A stretch of 64,000 bases of DNA. Source: Hymenopus coronatus (taxonomy: Eukaryota; Arthropoda; Insecta; Mantodea; Hymenopodidae). A program made the position numbers and the translations under genes. The stretch's first letter is position 1. Every line of letters starts with the position of its first letter. The notes under the pieces are model-generated. The model was not told the DNA's origin. It saw only the letters and a program-made list of their open reading frames with translations, and made no database searches. Where the stretch lies: positions 113,580,176 through 113,644,175 of the forward strand of contig CM060897.1 in the NCBI GenBank assembly GCA_030762935.1. The letters run 5' to 3'. Shown here one piece after another: positions 46,028 through 56,918 of this stretch.

Positions 46028-46872
46028 AGTACTTTCTCTACACGCACTATTTACATAGTGTATAGAGAAGGTATTGCTCTCCACCCAAAACTTCGATACC
46101 GACATTTCACCGGAAATATATGTATTAGGGTCTCCTTTATCTAAAAAAAAGCATTGTGTGTGTGTCCGTGTGACCGTGTACACGATAACTCAAAAACGAA
46201 AAGTCGGTAAAATACCAAACTTGGTATTTAAGATTAGTATCTTTCAGGGATGCGGCACGAAGATTTTGAGAAAATTCCCCCCACCCCCAACTACCCTTTA
46301 CATGGAGCTTTTTTCGAACATTTTTATTTTCTCAAAAATGGCTCTAACGATTTTGATTAACATTTCGTATATTAAAGATATTTACCTGATAAATAAAATG
46401 TATATCTTGAATGTTCTGGGAATAGCCTCTGAAGACTATTTAACTCTGGATCTATTTTACGGAATTTTGCATAACTGCTCAACAGTAAGAAATGGACAAA
46501 ATGTTACTGCACGAAAAGTGTAGAGCACGTTAAAACACACAAATGATGTTATATACATTTTTTCACCGTTCAGCATTTTTAAGACATTCCTTGTTTTTGG
46601 TTTATGCTTTGAAAAACTTATACTTTTCTCATACAGGAATTGGTCAACTGCTGGCCATACAATCAAAGGAACTTCAGTGGCTTAGCAACCAGCTTTTGAC
46701 TATCACTTTAACCTATGGTACTGTCTTATTTCGCTTCTACTTACAAGGAAGCAAGTAATAAGACTATTTTTGCTAATTTTTTTCTGATTAGCAAATAGAA
46801 GTATAAGTTTTTTAAGAATAATTTGTTGCAGAGATGTAGAGAAAGTCATGTGAATGGTACGCATCACATTTT
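46028..46872 (-). repeat. DR1 copy, full length
   Basis: From TACTTTCTCTACACGCACTA to AATGGTACGCATCACATTTT with every landmark. It holds the longest antisense DR1 frame (46074-46523, 149 codons). No domain is recognisable, the frame includes the microsatellite tract, and I do not call a gene. Confidence 0.95.
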
Positions 46873-46879
46873 GTTTCTT

Positions 46880-47486
46880 TGTATTTCATGCTAATCGAGA
46901 CAAATATTAGTAGAAACTGTCTTATTGCTTACTTCCTTACAAGTAGGAGAGAAATAAGCGGGCAACTAGACTAAACCATTAGTCAAATGTTTTAAAATAG
47001 GGTTGCTAAGGGATTGAAATCCGTTTCTTTGTGGAGCCAAGCGTTGATAAGCTCCTGTATGAGAAAAATTTAAGTATTTTAAAACTGAAGTCAATAACAC
47101 GGAATATCTCGAAAACGGCCAGCTCTACAAAAAAATGATATGAATAAAATGTGTGTCTTATCGTAATTTACCTATTTTATGTAGTAAGTCTTTGTCCACC
47201 TCTTACGGTTTACTAGTTATGCAAAATTCGATAAAGGTCATCTAGAGGTCCTTAGAGGCTATTTCCAGAAGTTGAAGATATACATTTTATTTGACATGTA
47301 AATATGTTAAACATAAGCATTCTAATCACATTTTTGAGAAAGTAGAAATTTTCGAAGTTTTTTTTCCATGTAAAGGTTAGTTGGATTGGGGGGACTTTAT
47401 TGAAAATCTTTGTGTTGCATCCTTAAAAGATGCCAAACTTAAATACCAAGTTTAATATTTAGAGGTCTTTTCATTTTTGACCTATA

Positions 47487-47542
<56 letters not shown>

Positions 47543-47688
47543 ACAAGCAGCCATGTTTCAAACAATGCTTTTCTGGATTCAGGAGTCTCAAAAAATATAT
47601 TTCTGGTCAAATCTCGGTATAGAATTTTTGGGTGCAATACAATACCTTCCCTTTACACTATGTAAATAGTACGTGTTGAGAAAGTAAA
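46880..47688 (+). repeat. DR1 copy, nearly full length
   Basis: From TTTCATGCTAATCGAGACAA to TACGTGTTGAGAAAGTAAAA; landmarks 3 to 9. The CA tract is the longest in the window. Confidence 0.92.
47489..47546. repeat. (CA)n microsatellite inside DR1
   Basis: About 24 uninterrupted CA units plus an imperfect end, at landmark 7. Confidence 0.97.
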
Positions 47689-47832
47689 AATCAGCTTTGT
47701 TACACTCACATGACTTTTTCTAACTAATCTACTAATAGACTTCTTACAAAAGAGTTTTCTTCTTTTTATACCTACCATGCTAATCGAGATAAGCATTAGC
47801 AAATTGTATTATTGCTAAGTTATTTATAAGCA
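47688..47832 (+). repeat. DR1 copy, 5' fragment
   Basis: Directly follows the previous copy head-to-tail, sharing AAAAATC at the junction: TTTGTTACACTCACATGACT, CATGCTAATCGAGATAAGC, then SINE-H. Confidence 0.85.
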
Positions 47833-47960
47833 GTTTCCTCGTGATCCGGGGAAAACCCCGAAAAACCCATGGGTCAGGTTAGCCGGCCACGGTGATCGAA
47901 CCCACGACTTTCCCAATGCAAGCCACACAGACGCAACCACCAGAGCCATCCCGTTCGGTA
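47833..47960 (-). mobile_element. SINE-H, tRNA-derived
   Basis: On the minus strand GGGATGGCTCTGGTGGTTGC (A-box region) and GTCGTGGGTTCGATCACC (B box) are followed by GGCCGGCTAACCTGACCCAT and a hairpin-like GGGTTTTTCGGGGTTTTCCC. A degraded relative lies at 21465-21560. Confidence 0.7.
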
Positions 47961-47969
47961 AAAGCAACG

Positions 47970-48255
47970 ATTGTTATGCCACTGCAAAACATAATTTAAG
48001 ACAATCATTACGCGCGCAACAGCTCTCAGTATACTAGTTATGTATTAGCATGACACTGAAAATAACATAATTTAATTTCGAACACAACGTTTGCAACAGT
48101 TCACAATATACTATTTTTTGTATTAGTATGTGTATGAAAAAAAAAATTCCAACACAATATGCGTAACAGTTCTCAGTAAATTAGTTTTATATTAATATTT
48201 CACTGAAAAAATATAATTTAATTCCGAGCGCTTCAGGCATAACATTTCTTAGTAT
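47970..48255. repeat. Tandem array of a ~77-bp repeat (left array)
   Basis: Four diverged units. Each has TATTAGCATGACACTGAAAA, ACATAATTTAATT and GCAACAGTTCTCAGTATACT in this order. The same unit in the same orientation makes up the array at 53820-54138. Confidence 0.85.
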
Positions 48256-49086
48256 ATTATGGGCCGATTGCTAAAATGTAGCGAAAGACATGGCTTGAGC
48301 TCAGGGTTTCAGAACATCATCGGAGACTGAAATTCTGTTGGGTTGTTATAACAAAGACGGGGCATGGTCCAGCCAACTGGCCGTATCTTTGATTTTACGT
48401 TTGGCAACACCGGAGGAGCAGACTAAAAACAATGTAGTTTCAATATGCGGCGAGGATGTATGTAAACAAACAAGTTTTGTTATGAATGGTGGTACATGAA
48501 TTCATCAATATATTGCACCGAAATTGGTAAGTTATGATTCGAATTACTGTCTAAGTGATAAATGAGTATGTAAAACCATACCTAACCAGTGGTAACGAGG
48601 AAATCAAATGAAAATATTAGTGTAATAGGCAAACCAAAGGAGATACATTTTATAATCAGACCATCAGCAAATATAGGGTATTTAAAATTCAGTATTTCTG
48701 ATGTATTTCGGTATAAATCAGGTGCTTAATTTAACCTTAAGAACCAGAAATAACTCTTAAACTTTTGTAGTACTACCACATTATGATACAACTCAAGAAA
48801 TCACTTGTTTACAGATTTGTAGGTAATTTTGATGCAGGGGATCAAAATAATACTCTTAAAATTGGTCTATTCTACAAAATGAGCATCTTTTGCTTAAGTA
48901 TTTTTGGGTGTTAGAGGATATTTTAAACACCTCTGTAGGAGAATCATTTATGCAAGGTTAAGTTTCAGTGGCACAGTTTAGGTTAAACCAACCAAAAATA
49001 GCATTGGCCCTACCTAATGATTTTAAAAGTAAATCACATATATTAAGTAGTCTTATTTACATTAAAATTATATATTTATTTTTCAG

Positions 49087-49197
49087 ATAAAGTGTTGACA
49101 AATTGCAGTTATACCACGATAAGCTAAAATTAGCCTAGAGAGTACCAAAACATTTACATGGCTCAGAATTTAATGAGGGACGTCCCATTGTTTTAAG
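49087..49197 (+). other. Candidate 111-nt internal exon
   Basis: Bounded by a pyrimidine-rich acceptor (TATATTTATTTTTCAG) and a near-consensus donor (AAG/GTAAGG). All three frames contain stops; the only start codon opens a 12-codon frame (MAQNLMRDVPLF). Best-supported exon of the candidate transcript. Confidence 0.35.
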
Positions 49198-50531
49198 GTA
49201 AGGTTACATAATAATGGAAAGAAACAACATTACCAACATTTTTAGTATTCGTATTACAATATAATTTATTGCAATCATAACATTTTGCATATACAATCAA
49301 CAGCTCTGCATTTTTATTAACACAACATAGTTTTTATCATTAATTTGTGAAACGTTTGCTAGAATATACGTTTTCTAATCGTATTCCTTTTATTTTAGCA
49401 TAGGATATGGAAAAAAGTTACAAGCTCATGTGGTAAAGCAAGCAATGTAATCGCACTTTACAGTAGTGAAACATGCCTGTTATACAGTAAAGTTTTTTCT
49501 TGTGATGTTGTTTTCTTTATTACCTTTTCAGTCTATGAATGTTGCATTTACAGGACATTCAGGTTGTTTTCAAAATTCGGTATCCAGAAAATCGTTTGAC
49601 ATACATCTTGCTTACTGCAATATATTAAGTTACATTATTATATAAGTATTTAAGATTCATTAATGACAACCAGCCAATCACGAACTAACCGTTTAAAGCT
49701 ATGAACTGTTATATAGGAATGCTATTGTGAGAAAAATATATGTTAACAGCAATTATTGTTTAAGCATTTGGTGTTTTGAATATTCCATTTGATGTTTTCC
49801 ATATATATAACTGAAATACTATACATATTAAAGCATGATACTTTTATACTTTCTTTGTACAAATAAACTGAGTTTTAAAACATGTATTATTAGTATTATT
49901 ATTATTTATTAATCTTTACCAATTATTATTATTATTATTACCTTTTTCAGGAGAAAAATGTACAGAATATAATGAAGCATGTCAAACAAAATGAACATTT
50001 TTAATATAAGGACAATTTTTAGCCTTGCAGCCTCAATATGTGCATGTGTAACAAAATATTGTTGTTTGAACAAAAAAAGAAGCAAAATATATTGACTTTA
50101 AGAGTTGTTTAAAGTTTCTATGTAAGAATATGTCTACGATAGTTGATATCGACTCTTCTTGTCCAGAAGCCATAAAATAACCTCTCTAGTGAGTTCCTTG
50201 CACAGTTATTTCCAGAGTTGTTCCTTAATTACAATATTGTCAACATTTTCATCGTGAAACTGTATTTGGAGCAGGTAAAGTGTGTACAATGTATCTTCTA
50301 ATGCATGAGGGAGAAATTAATCCAGTCAATTGTTCTTTTTTATGACGTTCAGAACATGTTGCACCCAAATTGGCAACTTTAAAAATTATGTAACAGCTAA
50401 TGCTGTGAACTTGACCAGATGAACCATCAATGTAATTTATTTTCATTTACATTTGTATGTACCAGATTTACAATTTTGAAAATGCTGAATATCAAAACAA
50501 TTTTATTTAGGAAGATATATTGTGACCAAAC

Positions 50532-50532
<1 letters not shown>

Positions 50533-50575
<43 letters not shown>
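50533..50575. repeat. (TTA)n microsatellite
   Basis: About 14 ATT/TTA units. A shorter imperfect relative lies at 49886-49941. Confidence 0.97.
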
Positions 50576-52512
50576 TTGTTGATCTTGATTCTATGGTGGG
50601 CAATGCTTGGGACACACCTTACAGCAAACAGCTGTTGTCAAACTTCTAATGCCTAAAGACACACACTCTCAACTCTCATTATGTAACAAGTTACAAATGA
50701 TATCATGTATAATGTGCAACATACAAACTGTAGAAATGGCCTATATTTCCCATCACTTGCGGGATAAACTAAACAAAATGGTTATGGTTTATGTAACATA
50801 ACACACAAATGTCGTCCAGTTGACCACAAATATATTTAGGAATTGCTTGTGCTTATTTAAATTCCTCAGTAGGTCAGTATGAATATGAATATACTTGGTA
50901 TACTTTAGTATAACTTATATAATTTTATTTTTGGTCACTTTTGGAACCGATTTAGAGTACTTTCAGGCTTGTGACAGTAAACTGGATATTTTGTATTGCC
51001 ATTTGATTCAGAATTTCACCATTGTTTCTTTCATTTTATTGGATTTTACCATGATTACCCACATATAATTCAAATCAATAAGTAAATATACAATTAGGTT
51101 ACCAAAATATTATATGTTAACCCCTGCTGTTCTTGCCATCCAAAGCACATAGTTACATGAATACTATACAGAATGGTAATTTAATCTGCTTGTTCTGGCA
51201 CCGAGTTTTTTAAATCACAGTAATTGTGCTTGAATTGCAATGCTATCAGAGATATAAATTGTATATTGTAATATTTCTGAAGATGATAACCCTAATTAGA
51301 ATTACCAATTCAAGACATTCTTTCTAGTTTAATTCATTTTGATGTTCTCTGGCATGAAGAATGCCAATTTTTGTTACTTTAAATGTTACTTATATTCTCG
51401 GACTCGGAAGGTGTGTTATAGGTGGTCATATTTTTCTTGCAGAATGTAATGTATGAGTACACATGGAAGCCAGACTGTGTAGTTTATCATGACATGAACA
51501 ATATCATTAGACACGAGGACTAATGTTGCAACTAATTGCAGTCTAGAGATCACAGTTGAATATTAAACGAATGATGGGGATCTCATCAGTGAACTCCATA
51601 TAACATTTTCTCTAGTTGCATTCACAGTTACCTGCTATAGAGATGTAATATGCAGTACAATTTAAGTTGCTATTTGAAGTTCTGGAAACTAAACACTGAG
51701 TTGTGAATTGTGTAGGCTTTCTATACTACACAGTTGGTTCATGCCTAGTCAAGACGTCCTTTAATAGGTGTCTTAACACATGCAGATATGTTTTAATACT
51801 CTTGCATATTAATGTTTACTGATTTTGTTTTTATAGTGTGTGGTTTGGGATAGTATCATTCATACATTCACATGCCTGCTTGATTTATGGAAAGCTGTTG
51901 CAGTAATTAACTCTGCAACAGATAGATTCAAATAGATTTAATTGATATGGAGCCATTTATACAAATACATTCAACTCCTATCATAAATATATTTATGTTT
52001 AATTTAATATTATAGTTAATTAGTTTTAGCCTGAGAATATGACATACCACATATTCTTGGACTTAAAGTTTGTCACAATTACTTGGTATTGCAAAAGATT
52101 TACATTCTCATTTATCACTGAGTTTTCTTGATCAAAATATTTTTCTAAGACATTAGTGCATAGACATATATGTTTATAAACATTCACCAAATGAGTATCG
52201 TATTTGAATATTATTTTCGTTCTTAATAACAGATGAATTATTGTATCCAACTCAAGAGTTATTATTTAATAATCACAGAACAATTTGCCAAAAGTTTCCC
52301 TCAGCACATAATAATCTTAGTGCAGACCTTGTATTATGCATAATAAAATTAATCATAACATTAATGGGTACCTATGAAATAAAATTCATACTTAATAGGT
52401 TATAAATATATTATGGTTGGAAACACACACATAGCACTTCAAGAAATAGTTTAAGTTCTGGGTGAAAGTTCCACAAGCGATCCATATTTGAATATTGAAA
52501 TATTTTCTTCAG

Positions 52513-52610
52513 ATGGGAAATGTGCCAGATTTTGACGTATTCTTGGTATCATTGGGGCTTTGACTTCATTGCTAAGCTCTTTCGTCGTTTCGCAGTCGCG
52601 ACCTTCGACC
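52513..52610 (+). other. Candidate 98-nt exon, open in one frame
   Basis: Preceded by TATTTTCTTCAG and followed by GTAAGT (52611). One frame is open throughout and reads WEMCQILTYSWYHWGFDF and on to RRFAVATFD. It is GC-richer than its surroundings. I recognise no domain; it could also be a chance pair of splice-like sites or part of a diverged element. Confidence 0.25.
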
Positions 52611-53819
52611 GTAAGTGCGACACACCTATGCTTCTAAAAGCATTCTTCGGCTACAGTTTGCGGCTTAGGGTCCTAAACTATAAAACAGATCAGTAAGTAA
52701 CCACAAAGTGGCTCTAATGACAGAATAACAAAAGCAGATACAAAATTCAGATCACGTGTTGAAGTAATGCGAAGTGGAGCAACCAACGTATATAAAATAA
52801 ATGATCTCTATTGTGGTAGATTGCCTGACAGAAATAGTAAATTAGCGTGATAACAAGGTTAGTTCTCTGCTTGAATTTGAAGTCTACAATATACATAAAA
52901 TAAAGCACATTTAAATTGTAATATAAAGGAAATGATTGTACGCAACTCGAGAACATAATACACTTAGAACATTTTGATAAATGTTTTCTCAGCTCATAAT
53001 CATTAGTCTGAATTCCTTCGTTACATATAGTAGGCAAATAAAGTCATAATAACGCTAACCGATAGGAAATGAGATCATTATACCACTTTGTTGTAGTTGA
53101 TCCCCTGACAAAAATACTAAATTAGACTCATGGTAGATGAAGGTAAGGAAGTTAACTCACTCTAATGGAATTTCGGATATTAAAAATAAACTGGAGTAAA
53201 AAGAAGCGTGTTAAAGCATCTGCGAACATTAGGTTAAATTGCTATAAAACGTCCCCACGTCTGTGAGGCCACGCCTCAGACCTACCTCTGCCATGGCTCC
53301 ACCTTTAGGAGACGTATAAGAGCTATGTCTTGTGATTTGGCGGGAAACCTCGATTTAACAACTGAAGAAAGCGTTAAAGCCAAGGCCGTGTCTTACGCCC
53401 TATAAGATTCTCAGAGCTCCAATAACGCATTTTGTATACATACATATCCATGAAGGTGAAACCTTACCTCGTCCATGAAAAATATTAAATGTGGCTGAAT
53501 TTTGCCATTTTATTCACTATTGAGGGTCTTCTCACAAAATGTTTTAACACATACGAATCAAAAATAAATAAACGCGTGTAATAGACACCAAATGCTGAGC
53601 CATAACACACTTTGTGACATAGTGCAGTACAAAATAATAAAGTCCACTGGTAATATCTCAACCACGCGATATCACCACTAGCTAAATACTGCACTTTCAG
53701 AGCAGAGAAAAACAAGTCAGCACCGTGACCTTGTTGGTAGCAGCTGTGTGCTAAAATGTTTCCATGTGCGCAGTGGAAGAACACCGCGCAGTGATTCGGA
53801 TGTTTTTGGCTTGCACGCT
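52611..53819. other. Rest of DR1-free island, unrecognised
   Basis: No DR1 or tRNA-like sequence. A perfect hairpin TGAGGC-CAC-GCCTCA lies at 53264-53278. The minus-strand frames of 96 and 99 codons have no recognisable domain. Confidence 0.45.
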
Positions 53820-54138
53820 ATTAGCGTGTCACAGAAAAAAAGAAAACATAATTTAATTTCTGGCATTTCATGCAAAGCAGTTCTCACTAGTACAAAACTA
53901 ATACTAGCTTTGTATTAGCATGTCACGGAAAAAAACATAATTTAATTCCTAGGACTTAATTGGTAACAGTTGTCAGTATACAGGTTTTGTAGTAGTATGT
54001 CACTGAAATACACATAATTTAATTCCAAGTACTTCGTATGTAACAGCTGTCAGTATACTACTTTTTTATTAGCTTGTCACTGAAAAAATATAACTTAATT
54101 TGGAACACTACATGCCCAAATTTCCTAGTGTACCAGTT
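53820..54138. repeat. Tandem array of the ~77-bp repeat (right array)
   Basis: Four units with TATTAGCATGTCACGGAAAA, ACATAATTTAATTCC and GTAACAGTTGTCAGTATAC. Same unit and direction as 47970-48255. Confidence 0.85.
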
Positions 54139-54139
54139 T

Positions 54140-54648
54140 TATACATTTTTATCACAAATAAAATGTATATATATTGAATTTTCTGGAAATAACATCTGAA
54201 GGTCTTTTCATTCTGGATGAACTTAGAATAACTGGTAACTCATAATTATATAAAAACTATAAATCTCGATTAAACAGATAATTTATGTCATATTTGTTTT
54301 TCCTAAGTTAATCATTTGCGAGATATTTCTTGTTACTGGTTTAATACTAAAATACCTATACTTTCTCAAACGAGACGTTTTCATTCACGTTTCTTTTGTT
54401 TTACTCCTGGCAATGCAAAAAGAGCCGAATTTCAATCATATAGCACCCGTCTTTGAAAGATATGACTGTCGGTTTAGTCTAGTGTATTTGCTTATTTCTC
54501 TTCTACATAAAACGAACTAAGTAGGTAATAGGACAGTTTCTGCTAATGTTTATCTCAATTAGCATGAAGTGGATAAAACTATAATAGTTTATAAGAATAC
54601 TTTGTTGCAGAATAGGTAGACAAAGTCACGTGAGTGTCAATACATCGC
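54140..54648 (-). repeat. DR1 copy, 5' half
   Basis: Begins ATTTTTATCACAAATAAAAT, continues with TTTTCTGGAAATAACATCTG and landmark 3 reversed, ends near AATACATCGCAGTTTTTA. Confidence 0.88.
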
Positions 54649-55489
54649 AGTTTTTATACGGTGGTGTTATTATGTGCTAGGAATATTCACTGTTTGTGAT
54701 TTAAGTTTTTTTATATATTATTTTATGCTTTGATTTCCAATATTTGAAGAAAATATAATATTAGAATTGTGTTAATTGGTTAGTTATGCATTAAAACGTA
54801 CTTTTTAGTACAATTTAAAGTCTTAGCTCATTCTGTATGCTATACACAACTAGGTTTTTAGCAGCTTTTTCCATTTAAGGTTCTATTTATGTTTCAAAAC
54901 ATTCTTGTTCATGGATTCTGTCTACTGATGTGATTTAAGTTCATAAGATCATTTGGTGAAAATTACTGCTCAGGATATAGTTTTAGAGTTCTTTAGAACA
55001 TATAAATATATTTACATACTTTTTACATTACCAGTTTGTCATTCAATTAATATTCCTGTAAATATCTAGGGTTTTCTTTAAATTCATAGGATAATTTTAT
55101 AAATCCAATCATTACAATTATAATTTACACATTTATATATAATTGTTCACCTCGTATAATAGTGTAAATGTTGCACATAGTATTGTACTCTTACTTCCTT
55201 CTATATGCAGGTTAAATTTAAAATCAAAATCGATGTTTTGACCGAAATCAGTAAACAGAAGGAAAGAAAGAAAACAAAACACTTCTGTATGTCCTAAAAA
55301 CTTGTTTTTATTTTCTCTACGCGTACGATACACACGGTTTTAAATGATTGTTATACTTTAATAATGATATTTCTTTTAATTGTATCTTGTGTATCAGAGT
55401 ATATTACAATGGACTGAAAATCAATTGTTATACTTGACTACAATCCTATAAATGATTATATGTTAAGAAGCTCATTCTCATGCATAGAG
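54649..55489. other. No recognisable feature; one DR1 scrap
   Basis: AT-rich. At 55305-55336 TTTTTATTTTCTCTACGCGT is a reversed DR1 3' end of about 30 bp. Nothing else supported. Confidence 0.5.
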
Positions 55490-55972
55490 AATATATTATA
55501 TTTCACCAAAAAATTCGATGCCAGTATTTCAACGGAAATATATGCTTTGAAGTTCCCTCAGTCCAAAAGGCACCTTTAGAAAACGGTCCGTGTGTGTGTT
55601 TTCTTTATAGTGTTTGATGCCCACTTCTGCTATATATAACACCTCAGGAGATGACCCTGATGGTATATGAAGTGAAGATAGAGCACCGATGATATGCTAT
55701 GGCGGGAGAACCCGGAGAAAACCGACTCTGAGCCGCTTTGTCAACCAAAAATCCCACATGCGGTCAACTGGTGTCCTGGGAGGCGAGTGGTCTAACTACT
55801 CGGCCACGGCACGGTCGTGTGAGAGTGTGTATGTGTGTGTGTGTGTGTGAGTGTGTACAGCAAAGCTCAAAAACTGTTAAACACCAAACTTTCTATTAGT
55901 TTAACATCTTCCAGGGACTGCGATATGAAGGTTTTCAAGAACATCCTCTTACTTCAAACCTAAACAAAGTTC

Positions 55973-55975
<3 letters not shown>
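55490..55975 (-). repeat. DR1 copy, 3' part, interrupted
   Basis: GCATAGAGAATATATTATAT, AATTCGATGCCAGTATTTCA and the GT tract, then SINE-B, then the GT tract again, CAAAGCTCAAAAACTG and ACATCCTCTTACTTCAAACC. It is cut by the (TA)n and LINE and resumes at 60675. Confidence 0.88.
55592..55816 (-). mobile_element. SINE-B, tRNA-derived
   Basis: On the minus strand CGTGCCGTGGCCGAGTAGTT (A box), then CCGCATGTGGGATTTTTGG, GACAAAGCGGCTCAGAGTCG and CGGGTTCTCCCGCCATAGC. The B box is lost. It is inserted in the GT tract of a reverse DR1 copy, with GGTC(C)GTGTG on both sides. Confidence 0.82.

Positions 55976-56026
<51 letters not shown>
55976..56026. repeat. (TA)n microsatellite at LINE 5' junction
   Basis: About 25 TA units immediately before the LINE. 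TA-rich sequence also follows the LINE tail, so the element probably inserted into a TA tract. Confidence 0.95.
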
Positions 56027-56029
<3 letters not shown>

Positions 56030-56085
56030 AGTGTGAAAGAGGACGGTCGTGTTTTGTGTCTTGCTCGTAGCTACCTGGAAGAAGT

Positions 56086-56903
56086 TCGACAGTGGAAAGC
56101 GTACGAGATCTCATTGAACAGTTGAGGCAAGAAATGCGTGTAGGATTTGAAAAGTGCAGCCTAAAATCGCTGGAAAGTGCCGTGGAGAATGTAACAGTTC
56201 GAATGCGTGCCTGGAAGAGAAAATGGATTATTTAGAGAACCAATCTCGTAGAAATAATATTGTGGGTATATGGTGTGACGGAAGAAGCGGGAGAGAGTTG
56301 GGAGATGGCGGAGGAAATAGTGAAAAGGGTCATCTCACAAATAGGAATCGAACTCCGCGAGTTTGATGTGGAGAGAGCCCATCGTGTAGGTCGACGTGGC
56401 AATGTAAGGCGACATATTGTGTGTAAACTGGCCCATTATAAACTCAAGGTGCTCGTTATTTACCGGGAACGGGAATAAGCATTAGCGCGGACTTTAGCCA
56501 GCGTGTAAGAGAAGAGAGAGAATTCTTAAAGGGACACATGTTCGAGGCCAGGAGGCAGGGCTGTCATGCCGTATTGCGCTATGACAAGCTCTTCATTAAC
56601 GGACAAGTCTGGAACCGACAGGAGCTGGAGTGCATGGAACAGCCTAGAAGTAGTGCGGAAACCGAACCCAGGACAGGGCAGCTAGAGCAGGTAGCCAGTG
56701 CATCAGCCCAGCAGGTAGCAGGTCCCTCGGCAGAACATCAGCTGCCTCAAGTTATGTCGACAGGGTGGGACAAAGAGGAGAGGAGGGTGAGACAGTCTTC
56801 GCCGGAAAACTCAACAACAACGCCCCTCCGTGCCCTTAGGCTGACAACAGCTCGACAAAGGGTCAGCCAAGTTGTAGGAAGACCAACAGCAAGGAAACAA
56901 TAG
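56086..56903 (+). pseudogene. LINE ORF1 (RNA-binding protein), frameshifted
   Basis: Read across three frames: a coiled-coil-like N-terminal part (VRDLIEQLRQEMRVGFEK), YLENQSRRNNIV, TEEAGESWEMAEEIVKRV, ERAHRVGRRGNVRRHIVCKL, then FLKGHMFEARRQGCHAVLRY and KLFINGQVW, and a low-complexity tail rich in Q, S and A up to a TAA at 56901-56903. The order coiled coil, RRM-like domain and C-terminal 'DKL.ING..W' matches the ORF1 protein of L1-like and related LINEs, which coats the element RNA. Frameshifts fall near 56200, 56260 and 56480. ORF2 begins only a few bases downstream. Confidence 0.82.
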
Positions 56904-56918
56904 GACCCAACCCCTTCT

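Larger units (their letters stand above)
48256..52400 (+). other. DR1-free island, candidate spliced transcript
   Basis: About 4 kb without DR1 or SINEs but with plausible splice sites on the plus strand: donor TTG/GTAAGT at 48526/48527, acceptor TTATTTTTCAG ending 49086, donor TTTTAAG/GTAAGG at 49197/49198, acceptor TTTTATTTTAG ending 49398, donor GTG/GTAAAG at 49432/49433, acceptors TTACCTTTTCAG ending 49531 and TTACCTTTTTCAG ending 49950. AATAAA occurs near 49861, 52338 and 52377. Stops occur in every frame of the putative exons, so if transcribed it is more likely non-coding or UTR. Sequence alone cannot prove transcription. Confidence 0.35.

Noticed and set aside
46074..46523. 149-codon ORF as a host gene
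   Set aside because: It is entirely within a DR1 copy and includes its microsatellite; kept only as a finding about DR1.
53264..53278. Perfect 6-bp-arm hairpin as a regulatory site
   Set aside because: Such short palindromes are expected by chance over 64 kb and nothing around it supports a function.
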